From the NCBI GenBank assembly GCA_963555705.1, contig OY743190.1, forward strand, positions 20,467,491-20,531,490: DNA of 64,000 nt, written 5' to 3'. Positions 42,341 through 54,094 of this stretch are shown here, in pieces. Position 1 is the first letter of the stretch, and every line of letters starts with the position of its first letter. The notes under the pieces are model-generated. The model ran no database searches. It was given only the letters and a program-made list of their open reading frames with translations, and was not told the origin of the DNA. The position numbers and the translations under genes are program-made. The DNA is from Ligustrum vulgare (Eukaryota; Streptophyta; Magnoliopsida; Lamiales; Oleaceae).

Positions 42341-45076
42341 ATGGGTGCTAGCGAATTTGATCTTGAGACTTTTCATGAGAGGGCTAATTTGGGGTGTTCA
42401 CATAAACACCTTAATTTTAGGGATCAAACTGAAATTTACTTAAATTTTTTAAAACTTAAAAATAACTTATAGTAAAATCTTAAAATCTGAAAAATACTTA
42501 TGATACTTTTCAAATATGTTAGTATCACGGTATGATACTTTTCAATTTTTTTAGTATTACAATGTGATACTTATGATACTTTTTCAATTTTTTAGTATCA
42601 CAATGTGATACTTATGATACTTTTCAATTTTTCAATGTGATACTTATAATATTTTTTCAATTTTTTCTAGTATCACAATGTGATACTTATGATACTTTTC
42701 AATTTTGTCTAGTATTACAGCTTGATACTTTACAAATTTTTATGATACTTTGTCTTCGACATAAAATCAAACACTTTTCATACACTTTTTTTAGAATCAC
42801 AGCTTGATACTTTTACAAATTTTTATGATACTTTGTCTCAAACATAAAATCAAACACTTTTTATACCCTATTCACTACATTTTTCACAGCCACCACCTCA
42901 TTTCAAAACCCTAGGCCATTACCCCCAGCACCACTCCAAACAATAGCTTGCTTGTCCCCATTATGGCTTGCTTTCTGGCCCCCAGTATTTCCCCTATTTT
43001 GGTAGTAATCTGACCCCGTTTCTCAACAGTAGCCCAACTACAGCCCAGACTAGCTTCCTGCACTGGAAAACATTTTTTATTCTAAGAAACATCCTTTTGA
43101 GGTTAACCAAACCTATATCCTCGACTAGAATGTCCAACCAACTGATAAATTGAAGTCAGCTAGTAGATGAGCAACCATTAAGGGTGCATGCAAAAACCAA
43201 ATTAAAATAAAAACTCAAGAGTGGTGCCAAAGTAATCTATCCAATTTTTGGTTTCCAAAAGCTTAAGAGTGAGGGTTAGTCTTGAACAAGCTTATGACAC
43301 CTTAGCAATGTCATAACTGAACAAACGGCCCCCAAACCATCCTTTATAGCCGACAACTCCTTGTCAAGGTTCCCAATCACTGGAGCATTATCAACCCTGC
43401 CTAAGTCTAATTTAGAGAATGAACCAAGTGCTTCATTTAGCTATTGAGTCACCCCAACCATAACCACCCTCACACCAACAACAACACCATCCGAAATCAA
43501 CAAAAATCACCAACCACAAAGTCCAAACTAAACCTATGCAACATAAATGTAACAGGTATACCAAACCAACTCAGACCAAAGAAGTCCAGAATCAACAGAA
43601 CATCAAAGCAACACTAAACCTCAATGCTATACCAACTGAACAATCCATCAGCCAACCTCAAACAATCACAAAATCATAAATTAAAGTGACCCATGTTAGA
43701 GTGACTTAAAAAACTAACCTGTAAAATGAAATTGCCAAGTTGTGATCTAACCAAGTAGCAAATGGACTTGAAGTTCAGTAAGAACTAGAAATCGAGCAAA
43801 CTCCATGTTGGGCTTCAAATAATAAGCATTCAAAACTGAGAAGAATACTCAAAACTCAGAACCCAACCTTAACAGAAATAGCGTGAACAGTACAACGAAC
43901 TGAAAATTTAGAAATAGCCTCCAATTAGTGGGAATCCTTCAAATAAAAGTTGAATCTAGGTTAGGGAGGAGAGACCCATAGCCAAAATCCAAGATTTAAT
44001 GAAAAATTTAAAGACCCAATGCTGTAGAACCAGAAGATCCGATAGATAAATTCAAAACCCAACACCTTCGGTGATAATTGCCAGAGGTGGTGCCGGAAGT
44101 GATGAGGTTGAGGAGTAGGGTGACGTCGGCACCGACGCTGGTGGTGGTGAGGTCGGGTGGCGGTTTGTAGAGATATCGTTGATTATGTAAGGTAATGGCG
44201 AGATAAATATTTTTCAAGTTTTTTATTTTGTGCAGTAAATATCATGTTGACTATCTAATGTTAGAAAACTGTGCAATTATACCGCTAATTTTTCTATATG
44301 GGAGAAAAAAATGAAAGCCCAATTTATTCAATTAAAAGCATCTAAAGCCATATAATGTACTTTCCCTGAAGGTATGACTGGTGTTCAGAGTAAAGAGATG
44401 GATGAATTGGCCTTTAATTTTGTTATTTTACACTTAGTTGATACTTGATAAGAAAAGTGAGTGAATGTAAAACTACTCCTGAACTTTGGACAAAACTTGA
44501 AAAGTTGTATCACACTAAATCCCTTCCCAACAAGAATTATTTGCTTTAAATGGTTCTTTGATTAAAAAATGGATCCATCCGTGGATCTTGAATATAATCT
44601 TGATTATTTTTTTAAAATTATGTTAAGACTTGCCCAGTTTTGGTGAAAATTCTTTCGATGAACATCAAGCTATTATTTTATTAATAAATGATTTTCTTGA
44701 GGCCTATAAGGAAGTTAGAAATGCCATTGAATATGGTAGAGATGCCTTGACTTCTGAAATTTTCATTAAATCCTTAAGCACCAAGAACTTGAAAATTCAA
44801 CAACATAATCTTGAAAATGTTAAGGATGAAGGATTAAATATAAGGGGAAGACCTATGCTTCGACAATTTGATAACTTAAATCATTAAAATGGTTTTAAAA
44901 ATAAGTTCAGAGGGAGGTCGATATCTAAATCTAGGACTGTAGTTAGGAAATGTTATGGTTGTGGTAAAACATGACATTTTATTAAAGACTGTTTTAAAAA
45001 GAAAAATGAATTGAGAGAAAAAAGGAAAGGAAGAAGCTAATGTGGTTCCCTCTATCAATTCTAATCTTGCTTCCAC
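42341..45076 (+). pseudogene. copia gag with zinc knuckle, interrupted
   Basis: ATG 42341 gives the typical copia start MGASEFDLE.. then breaks. Coding resumes near 44310 (MTGVQSKEMDELAFNFVILH, LWTKLEKLYHTKSL) and continues through several frame changes to an open piece at 44630-44887. The knuckle CYGCGKT-stop-HFIKDC (about 44950-44993) fits CX2CX4HX4C with an in-frame TGA before the histidine. Confidence 0.75.
42440..44290. other. Insertion in copia gag, unidentified
   Basis: Separates the copia gag start from its continuation. At 42490-42860 there is a tandem array of a 35-45 bp unit (GTATCACAATGTGATACTTATGATAC), itself palindromic around TATCACAATGTGATA. The rest is C- and A-rich non-coding DNA with gene-like but unrecognised stretches. 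No clear terminal repeats or target duplication were seen; possibly a gene-fragment-carrying element. Confidence 0.5.
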
Positions 45077-45149
45077 CTCTTAATGTGACATGTCTAAAGT
45101 ATATGTTACAATATCTCAACCTGATGAAAATTTTGAATCAAATTTAACT

Positions 45150-47420
45150 CGTCATAGCATGTTAGATAATGAATGAGTTATTAATTCATGTGTCACTTTT
45201 CATATTACATCCAGAAAAGATTGATTTACAAACTTTGTGCCTAAAGATTTAGGATTTGGGACCATGGAAAATTATTTGACTAGTAAAATAGCTGGCATAG
45301 GTCATATTACTTTGAAATTTGATAATGGCTACGTGTATAAATTGAAACAATTCAGATATGTTCCTGAAATGAAAAGAAATCTAATTTTTGTTGGTATGTT
45401 AGATGATGAAGGATTTTCTGAATCTATTCAAAATGGTGTTACAAAAATTATAAGGATCACTTGTTGCTTTCAAAGGTGTGAAGATTAATAGAATTTATGT
45501 TGTGAATGTTACTGCTTTGAATAATAAATGTGTTGCATGTAACAATGTTAGCGATAAAGGTAATACTTTAAAATGGCACAAAAGGGTTGCCCGTGTCAGT
45601 ACTAAGGTCCTTAAAATTTTGAGTAAAAAATGTGTATTTAGTAAGACACTGTATCTAATGTGTCTTTCTAAGAAACTTGCACTTTGAAAAAAACATCATA
45701 GTTTGCATTTTAACATTGGTACCCGCAGATCCAAGAATGTATTGGATTACATACATTCCGACCTTTTACTCTGCATATGTTCCTACAATGGGTGGCGCAA
45801 ATATTTTTTTATGAATAATTGATGATTTTTCCAGAAATGTTTAGATTTATTTGTTAAAGCAGAAATTTGAAACTTTTGAAAAACTGGAAAACTAGAAACT
45901 ACAAGTTGAAAACCAAACTGGAAAAAGAGTTAAGTCCTTGAGAACTAACAATAAGTTAGAGTTTTGTAATTCTGAGTGTGATAAATTCTGTGAAAATAAT
46001 GATATTATTAGCAAGGTTCTAAAAGGCATAATGCGCTGCAAGGCATCAAGGTCGAGAATCAAGAATCACAAGTTTAAACGTGTCAATGCGAAAAATAGGT
46101 GTCATAATGCGTTTCGTATTTTTAATATTATTAATAGAAAATAGATTTTTTACCTAAAAAGACAAGATAAAAAATTATATTTAAGTTTTAAACAACCTAT
46201 GTGATATTCCAAAATATCAAATTTGGTCAATTTTCGTTTTATAACACCGACATTCCAAATTACCCAACAGAAGCCATCCTTTCTTCTTTAGAAACTCTCA
46301 GCAACAAGACCGAACCCAAACAAAAACCAGTTCCCATTTTCACAAGATCAAACCGATGCTGATATTTCATCTCTCTACAAGAATACATCTTCTCTTATCT
46401 TCTACTTTCACTCTCCAAAAAGAACCCAGCAGAAATTACCTCTCGGTGCCGTCACTGTCGTCTAATTCTTCTTTGATTGGGTTATTTTCCTGGGTAAATT
46501 CGGTTTCTATGGTAGATTACGTGGTTTTTTTTTCCAAAATGATTTGATGGTAATGTAAGGGGGTGATTGTTGATGAGAATGGATTGGATGTGGTTTATTG
46601 GAGAAATTTAGAAGGGGGAGAAAAGAAAAGAAGTTTTTTTTTTTTTAAAAAAAAGCCTATTAGAACTTGAAATATGATGGACGGAGTTCCCCTAAATCAT
46701 GAGTTACTTATCTTTCTGACTTTGAACAAAGGTTGGGTATTGATAATATGGAGTAAATATGTGCTCATTTTCGGGTTTGATAAGTGCTCTGGGCTCAAAG
46801 ATTTCCATTCACCTACAACTATTTGTGGCTGTTAGGTCTTCGATTTTGTAGGGATCTTGAAAATCTGTGGTAATGAATCATGATGTGCTCATTCTGGTTT
46901 TAATTTGTTCTCTAGAATCGAAGATTTTCATTCACCATGTACTCTTGTTTTTTGCAAGCATCTCATATCGAAACCTAATGGGGGATGTTGGGGAGAACCG
47001 CCCTTACAAAAGGGCTGTTGGGTGGGGTTTCAAACTACAAAAGTTGCATTGGGGTGGCATATTTGCATATGCCGCCCCCAAGCTTTTAGTCTTATATATT
47101 ATTTCGGTGTTTTGTGTTCAATCGGTTTTTAATTGATTGAACCGGAAATACCGGTTTTTTAGTGGTTTAGGCCGGTCTATTAATGGTTTTGGCAGGTTTA
47201 TAGCTGTGTAAACACATTAATGCGCGCATTGGCTATACGTGATGCATTTTTGAGGCGCATTTCCAGCTCAACAAAATGGGTTGCTGAGAGAATGAATAGA
47301 ACTCTTTTACATAAAGTGATATTCATGATGGTGGGGTCTGGGCTTTAAAACAATTTTGGGGTGAAGCTGTTACTACTTCATGCTATACTGTTAATCAGAC
47401 TCCTTATTTGTCTCTAAATG
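45150..47420 (+). pseudogene. copia protease and integrase, interrupted
   Basis: The protease region reads TFHITSRKD..FTNFVPKDLGFGTMEN and then IGHITLKFDNGYVYKLKQFR, YVPEMKRNLIFVGMLDDEGF (45237-45430). The integrase zinc part (WHKRVARVSTKVLKILSKK; HSLHFNIGTR) is followed by LDYIHSDL, DDFSRNV-stop-IYLLKQK and SLRTNNKLEFCNSECDKFCE (45720-46010). The core resumes at 47268 with QQNG/AERMNRTLLHKV after a one-base deletion. Stops are frequent. Integrase would insert element cDNA; this copy cannot. Confidence 0.8.
46018..47267. other. Insertion in copia integrase, unidentified
   Basis: Separates DKFCENNDII from QQNG of the copia integrase core. The ends share GCGCTGCAAGGCATCA (46033) and, inverted, GCGCCTCAAAAATGCATCA (47240 region), suggesting degenerate terminal repeats. 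The interior includes pyrimidine-rich, 5'-UTR-like sequence (46270-46480) and a T-run, perhaps a captured host gene fragment. No transposase. Confidence 0.45.
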
Positions 47421-47429
47421 ATAAAATAC

Positions 47430-48132
47430 ATGCTAAAATGTGGAGTGTGGAACACCGAACCTGCAGATAATATTCTTCCAAATGAATTTGGAAGTGTTTA
47501 CATTGATGATTTTCATCAAGGGTTCTACCTCGACCCATTTGGTGAAGTATTCTACTACAACAATCGCGAAGCAGTTGTTTCCACTACCTCAGGGCATGGG
47601 ACCAATAATATAGATTCCCCACTTTGCAAAGGGCCAAGGGATGATTACCATCCTCAACTCGTGGTGTGGAGGCATGTCCCTGACATTTGTCACACTTGTG
47701 GACAAAGTTATGCACGTCCTTCCGCATAGTGGGTAGGGCTAAGGATAGCGCTCTGGCATGGTTGCCATAAATGCCCTCATGAATTTCCATCATTATGTAC
47801 TTGCCGTTTGTTGGACCAACACATCGTAACAAAGGCGTGATGTAGCTTCATCTATAGAGTATCCCATCAATGAGGATGAAGTTAGCTGTATACCTTTGTA
47901 ATTTTCTAGCTGCCTCTGAATTGTATGCTAGAGTCTGATATTTTAAGTAAGCAGAAATAGGAGTCATCCAAGAACTTTCCTCCTCTATTGTATATACCTC
48001 TGCCCCTGGTTCAATAGAAGAGACCGGTAGATGTTCAATGGGTACCATGTTGAGGAGCTCGGTGTCCTTGCCACTTGCCAATTTGGATAAGACATCTGCG
48101 TTCGAATTTTTTTGACCTAGGATGTGGACCAA
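47430..48132 (-). pseudogene. Integrase N-terminal part, element C
   Basis: 47848-48132 has HILGQKNSNADVLSKLASGK (end of RNase H) and the pre-integrase linker to LIDGILYR. 47584-47832 has the HHCC zinc module (HEGIYGNHARA..CDKCQGHA). 47430-47583 has FAIVVVEYFTKWVEVEPL and CRFGVPHS, the start of the catalytic core. It stops there at the copia junction. Confidence 0.8.
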
Positions 48133-48139
48133 CTCAAGT

Positions 48140-49216
48140 ATGAGATCATTACAGGTTCTTTGGCGGAAAACTTCCCACTGACTTGGCTCACGACGAGCTG
48201 GGAGTCACTATATGCTTTCAATGGTTTGATTTTCAAAGCTATTGCTAGCTTTAGTCCTGCTAGAGTGCTTCATATTCTGCCACATTTTTTAAGGCTTTAA
48301 AATTGAAGCATACCGCGCTATGTAATTTGTGTCCTTCCGAGCTTACTAGTATTACTCCGACGCCAGACCGTCCTTCAGTGGAGGATCCATCAACAAATAG
48401 TCCCTAGTCATGATTGTCTCCTATACTTTCGATCATCTCCACCTCCGGTGGGTGTGTAAATTCAGCTATGAAATATGTCAATGCTTGACCTTTATTGCTG
48501 CCCAAGGCACATATTGCAGGTCATGCTGGCTAATCTCTATGGCCCACTTCATTAGCCTTCCAGACGCGTTTGGTTTCTGCAGTACTTGTCTCATTGGGAA
48601 ATTTGTAAGTACCTGGATGGAATGTTATTGAAAGTAGTGGTGGAGCTTTCGGGCTGCTGTGACTAGGGCTAACGCAAGGTTCTCCATGTCATGGTAGCAC
48701 TTTTCAGCATCTAGTAGGGCTTTGCTCACATAGTAAACAGGAAGTTGATCCCCATCTTCTTCTCTATTCAAGATGGAGCTAACGACCTCTTTGGTGACAG
48801 CTAAATAAAGGAACAGTGGCTCTCCGACCTTGGCTTTAATAATAGGGGGGCTTTCCCCAAAAAACACTTTTAACCCCGTGAAAGCTTGTTTGCATTCCTG
48901 CTTCCATTGGAACCTTCTTCCTCCTTTCAGGATCTTAAAGAAAGACAAGCACTTATCGATAGATTTAGAGAAGAATCGACTCAAGGTAGCGACTCTTCCA
49001 GTTAAGCTTTACACTTCTTTGGGGCTCCGGGGTGAGTACATATCAAGCAATTCCTTGATTTTATCCAGATTGAATTCAATTCCCCTGCTATTCACCATAA
49101 AACTAAGAAAATTTCCAGATGCTACTCAGAAGGCACACTTTACCATGTTGAGCTTCATTTGGTACTTTCTTGGTATATCAAAGGTCCTGATAAATGTTGG
49201 ATATGTTTTGAGGGGA
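48140..49216 (-). pseudogene. Reverse transcriptase C-terminal half and RNase H, element C
   Basis: Minus strand from 49216: HDPLKTYPTFIRTFDIPRKY and MKLNMVKCAF (RT palm end), then RNase H (48625-48984: FQWKQECKQAFTGLKVFF, LYLAVTKEVVSSIL, VYYVSKALLDAEKCY). The second RNase H-like part is in short frames to 48140. It joins to the RT N-terminal half at 61007 once the nested DNA is removed. Confidence 0.8.
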
Positions 49217-49221
49217 TCATG

Positions 49222-50083
49222 TGATGTGATCCAGACCACGAATATAAGCCCACGCAAAGATCTGTTGATGATCAAAGGAGGACCGATGACTCGATTGCAA
49301 ACGAAGAGGGCCAAGGAAGCAATGGACAAGCTAGTTCAAGAAATGGTGGAAAAAACTATGTTCGTGGCTGCAAAAGAAGCAAGTTCCGTGTTGGAGACTA
49401 GTCGAGATGAAGAGTGGATCAACCTCATTCAAGTCGTCGAAGGAAGTTGTGAAGTTTCAGAATTACGGCCGTAATCCTATAATACTTATGGCAGTAACGA
49501 GTCCACTGCTAAAAACTGAAATTGTGAAAAGTTGGACTTACGGTCGTAACTCACATGTGTCACAGCCGTAATGTGGCCTCGGGTGAAAATAAGATTTTCA
49601 GAAAAAAATGACTTACGGCCTTAAATTCAGTCTTACGGCCGTAACTATTAAACAGTAAGCTACTTACGACTGTAAAGCATAAAGTTACGACCGTAACTGC
49701 CAATACGCGTAAATTTTAATATTTGTATTTCTTTCCATATTTTGGCAATTTCATTCCTTGTTTAATTAGGGCTCCTAAACCAGTTTTGACCCTATTTAAG
49801 GGAGATGTATTTTTGATTATTAGGGTAGACTATTATTGATATTATTGTGAGGCAAATTTGCTTTCAAACTCTATTCTTCATTGAATACATTCGAACTTGC
49901 GAGTTAATCTTGTTTGTTTAAATCTCGGTGAGAATTAATATTTCTTGTAATCAAGAGGTCAATATATCCCTGTGATTGTATTGGTTACTTGGTTGGATCT
50001 ATAAATCGTGGTTCTTTGGCGTTCTTTGGTCGATTCAATATTTTGTGGGTTGCGTAGCTACAATTGTTACGTGGTTTACATCA
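49222..50083 (+). repeat. 5' LTR of gypsy element B (862 bp)
   Basis: TGATGTGATCCAGACC..GGTTTACATCA. It carries eight TTACGGCCGTAA-type palindromes between about 49464 and 49705, fewer of them perfect than in the 3' LTR. It ends two bases before the primer site. Confidence 0.92.
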
Positions 50084-50085
50084 TT

Positions 50086-50097
50086 TGGTATCAGAAC
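50086..50097 (+). promoter_or_regulatory. Primer binding site of element B (tRNA-Met)
   Basis: TGGTATCAGAAC two bases after the LTR end, one base different from the common TGGTATCAGAGC complement of initiator tRNA-Met. Confidence 0.85.
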
Positions 50098-50648
50098 TTA
50101 GGCTCCAAAAATGAAGGTTATTTCTTTGTTTTGTTTTCTTGAGTTTTTTTTCTTAATCTTGTTCTTCGTCTTCTTCAAGTTCTTGAGTCGTTAATCCAAA
50201 AAGTGTCACAAAAAAAATTCAAAAGTTGTTATTTCCTTCGTTTGGTATTCAAATAAAATTTCGTTCGTTTCTTTATTCTCGTAGTTGAAATTCGAGAAAA
50301 AAAAAATCTGTCAAAAAAAAAAAAAAAAAATTTGTTATTTGATTTCAAGAATTATCTTCTTGAATCAATCTTATTTCCCATAAAAGTGTCAAGTCCTTTA
50401 TAGAGTCAAATTCCATTCTCTCAAGATCTTCTTCAAGTCTTCCAACAAGTTAATAAATTCTCAGTCATACTCGGTTTGAATCATTCGGGTTTAAACTTGT
50501 TTGAGTTCGGATTCGTTCTTTGAAGCAATTGGGGTGAAAGCCATTGAGTGAAAAAATGCCAGAGAGGTGAGATCAATAGAGGGTACAAGCCAAAATTGAG
50601 TGATACACGAGCGAAATACACGTGAGGCATATATTACTTAGTTTTAGG

Positions 50649-51730
50649 ATGTCGAAAAATTCTACTACAGCAAAGAACGGCGATCAAGTCAACATGGAAG
50701 AGATGGCACAACGCTTTGAGAAAATGCTTGGGGATATGTTGGGCAGAATTGAAAGGTTAGAGCGGTCTAGGGAAGTGCCCAATGTGGGGAGACAATTGGG
50801 GCGTGGTCATAGGATAGAGACGGAGGAAGAAGATGAATTTGATGGCTTTGATGATGGGGCACTTATAGATAGAGAGGTTAGGCATGAACGACGAGGTAGA
50901 GAGGGTGTTGGGGATCGACCGGATCGTGGCATGAATAATATGAAAACAACAATTCCTTCCTTTAAGGGTCGGGGTGATCCAGAACAATACTTAGAGTGGA
51001 AGAAAAGGATTGAGTTGATATTCGATTGCTACATCTATACGGAGGAGAAAAAGGTTAAGGTTGCAGTTCTTGAATTCATCGATTATGCACTTACTTGGTG
51101 GGATCAATTAGCAACTTCTAGGAGGTGAAATCATGAGAGACCTATTAGTACATGGGGTGAATTAAAAGCTGTCACGAGGAAGAGATTTATCCCTAGTCAT
51201 TACCATAGGGAACTTCATCAAAAATTACAAAGTCTTTACCAAGGTTCTAAGAGTGTCGAGGATTATCATAAGGAGATGGAGATGTTGATGCTTAGAGCCA
51301 ATTTGGAGGAGGATGAGGAGGTCACTATGGCCCGTTTCTTGAATGGGATGAATAAAGAAATAGCAAATGTGGTCGAATTGTAACACTATGTGGAGCTAGA
51401 AGATATGCTACATATGTCCATGAAAGTGGAGAAGCAATTGAAGAGAAAAAGGACAGCTAAGTTTCAGTCGGTTTCTTCAAGTTCTAATCCATCTTGGAAG
51501 CCGAGGAGGGAAAATAAAGGAGCTAGAGCTGTTTCGAAGGGGGAGATTGAGGTACCAAACTGAAAGGAGGAGTCCGTTAACAAATTTCCACCCAAAGGGG
51601 AACCTCAACCATCTAGGAGTAGAGATATACAATGCTTCAAATGCTTGGGAAGAGGACATGTGGCTTCTCGATGCCCTAATAGACGTGTCATTACCGTGCG
51701 AGCAGAAGGAGCTTGGGAAAGTGACAACGA
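50649..51730 (+). pseudogene. gag of gypsy element B
   Basis: ATG 50649 (MSKNSTTAKNGDQVNMEEMA) leads through an acidic region to the capsid part (IPSFKGRGDPEQYLEWKKRI, ALTWWDQLATSRR) with a TGA at 51126. It continues (WGELKAVTRKRFIPSHYHRE) with a TAA near 51380, and a frame change near 51600 leads to the knuckle CFKCLGRGHVASRCPNRR (about 51631-51680). Three lesions only. Confidence 0.85.
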
Positions 51731-52320
51731 TGAAGAGGACTATAGTGATATGCCCGCTTTGGAGGAAGCTAGTGATAATGAGGAATTTTTATCCGGGGAA
51801 CATGGACCGTTATTAGTATCGAGGCGAGCCCTTAGTGCTCAAGTCAACGTGGATGACGTGGAGAAAGAGAGGGAGAACATATTTCATACACGGTATCGCG
51901 TCCAAGACAAGGTATGTAGTATGATTATTGATGGGGGTAGTTGTACGAATGTTGCTAGCACCACACTAATTGAGAAATTAGGATTACCATTGTTAAAGCA
52001 TTCATCACCTTATAGACTTAAGTAGTTAAATGATAGTGGTGAAATTAAGGTGAATAGGAGGGTGTTAGTGAATTTTTTGATTGGTAGCTATATGGATGAA
52101 GTGATGTGTGATGTGGTTCCTATGCAAGCCGGGCTCATTTTGTTGGGTAGGCCTTGGCTATATGATAGGAAGATGACACATGACGGGTATAAAAATAGAT
52201 ATAGTTTTACCAAGGATGGGAGAAATATTACACTTACACCATTGACACCATCACAAGTTTATGCAGATCAAGTTAAATTGAAAAATGATGAAGAACAAAG
52301 GGTGAGGAAACTTGAGAAAA
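51730..52320 (+). pseudogene. Aspartic protease of gypsy element B
   Basis: Within 51645-52025 and 52050-52391: VQDKVCSMIIDGGSCTNVAS (active-site DGGS), then a TAG at 52023 and the second half with MQAGLILLGRPWLYDRKMTH (LLGRPW motif). It would process Gag-Pol. Confidence 0.85.
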
Positions 52321-52520
52321 AGAGAGTTGAGGCCACGACCTCAGAAAAAGGTAAGAAAAAGAGAGTTGAGGCCACGACCTCAGAAAAATGAGAGGAACAG
52401 AGGGTTGAAGCCACGACTCCAGAAAAAGGAGAGGCGAGAGAAAAAAAGAGTGTTGTGGTACATACCTCAGAAAAAGGAGAGGGAGCGAAGAGTGACAGAA
52501 AAGAAAAATCAAAAGTGAGT
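52312..52520 (+). repeat. Tandem repeats in the protease-RT linker of element B
   Basis: A 36-bp unit coding KKRVEATTSEKG appears twice almost exactly (from 52318 and 52354), then in diverged forms to about 52490. It makes a charged, repetitive linker and includes a stop (TGA 52389). Probably expanded by slippage. Confidence 0.8.
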
Positions 52521-54040
52521 TTCTATGCAAAAAGTAGTGAAATCAAGAAGGCTTTCGTAGAAAATCGACCAATGGTCCTTTTGTTGTATAAGGAGTCATT
52601 CCTTGCCCTTGAGGAAACTAACACATCCCTCCCTAGTTTGGCTATTTCTCTCTTGCAGGAATTTGACGATGTATTTCCGGAGGATATACCTAGTGGGTTG
52701 CCACCCATTCGAGGTATTGAGCACCAGATTGATTTTGTACCTGGAGCAGTCATTCCAAATCGGCCCGCTTATAGGAGTAATCCCGAGGAGATGAAGAAGC
52801 TTCAAAGGCAAGTGGAGGAATCGATGAGCAAGGGGTACATAAGGGAGACAATGAGCCCATGTGCCGTACCCGTATTACTTGTAGCAAAGAAAGATGAGAC
52901 TTGGAGAATGTGTGTTGATTCATCAACAACATAACGGTAAAGTATCATCATCCTATTCCTAGGTTAGATGATATGTTGGATGAATTGCATGGCTCTAGCA
53001 TATTTAGTAAAATTGATCTTAAAAGTGGATATCACCAAATTCGCATGAGGGAAGGCGATGAGTGGAAAACTGCTTTTAAAACTAAATATGACTTGTATGA
53101 ATGGTTAGTTATGCCGTTTGGACGTACCAATGCACCTAGCACTTTTATGCGAGTAATGAATCATGTTTTACGTGCATTTATAGGTAAATTCGTTGTAGTT
53201 TACTTCGATGTTATCTTGGTGTTTAGTAAAAGCTTAGAAGAGCATGTAGAACATGTTAGGAGTGTGCTTGTGGTGTTGAGGAAAGAACAACTTTTTGCTA
53301 ATTTTAAAAAGTGTAGTTTTTGCATGGAAAAAGTTGTGTTTCTTGGTTATGTGGTTAGTACAAAGGGAATAGAAGATGATGAGGAAAAGTTCAAAGCAAT
53401 TAAAGAATGACCAACACCTAAAAGCATAACTGAGGTTAGAAGTTTTCATGGCTTAGCTAGTTTTTATAGGTGTTTTGTTAAGGATTTTAGCACAATTGCT
53501 GCACCACTCACAGAAATTGTCAAAAAAAGTGTAGGGTTTAAATGGGGTGTAGAACAGGAGCATGCATTTGAGACCATCAAAAATATGTTGTGTAAAGCAC
53601 CGGTTTTATCACTCCCTAACTTTGACAAGGCTTTTCAGATTGAGTGCGATGCCTCAGGGCTAGGTATTGGAGCTGTTTTATTGCAGGATCGAAGGCCAAT
53701 TGCCTATTTTAGTGAAAAGCTAAAGGGGGCTGCTCTTAATTACCCCACGTATGACAAGGAGTTGTACTCACTTGTGCGGGCTTTGGAGACATGGCAACAT
53801 TACTTATGACCACGGGAGTTCGTGATTCACACTGATCATGAGTCCTTGAAGCTTTTGAGGGGTCAACCTAAGCTAAGTAAGAGACATGCAAGGTGGGTAG
53901 AGTTCATCGAAACCTTTCCCTATGTCATCTTGTACAAACAAGGTAAGGAAAATGTGGTGGCAGATGCATTATCTCGAAGGTATGTACTTTTAACTTCTTT
54001 GAATGCTAAATTTCTTGGGTTTGAATACATTAAGGACATG
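52455..54040 (+). pseudogene. Reverse transcriptase and RNase H of element B
   Basis: FPEDIPSGLPPIRGIEHQID, then RRQVEESMSKGYIRE-like, [10 protein letters not shown] and a frame change at 52930. [39 protein letters not shown] and [12 protein letters not shown] (YFDVIL where YFDDIL is usual, so a catalytic aspartate is changed). A stop at 53408, then RNase H ([63 protein letters not shown]) up to the CACTA insertion at 54041. Catalysis is probably lost. Confidence 0.88.
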
Positions 54041-54060
54041 CAATAGTACAAAAATATCAA

Positions 54061-54094
<34 letters not shown>

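Larger units (their letters stand above)
41260..47420 (+). mobile_element. Ty1/copia retrotransposon, 5' part, decayed
   Basis: A likely LTR (about 41260-41850) is followed by a degraded tRNA-Met primer site TAGTATCAAAGC (41854-41865; two changes from TGGTATCAGAGC). The gag start is MGASEFDLETFHERANLG at 42341. An insertion (about 42440-44290) precedes the gag continuation, knuckle, protease and integrase core, and a second insertion (46018-47267) lies in the integrase. The element ends abruptly at about 47420, where gypsy element C begins in opposite orientation. RT, RNase H and the 3' LTR are missing. Confidence 0.75.

Noticed and set aside
46867..47136. Overlapping plus-strand ORFs of 75 and 89 codons
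   Set aside because: No recognisable motif, and they lie inside an insertion that interrupts copia integrase. Probably chance open frames.
49200..49474. Plus-strand ORF 48830-49474 as one protein
   Set aside because: It runs from the antisense of element C RNase H/RT across the insertion point into the LTR of element B, so it cannot be a natural gene.
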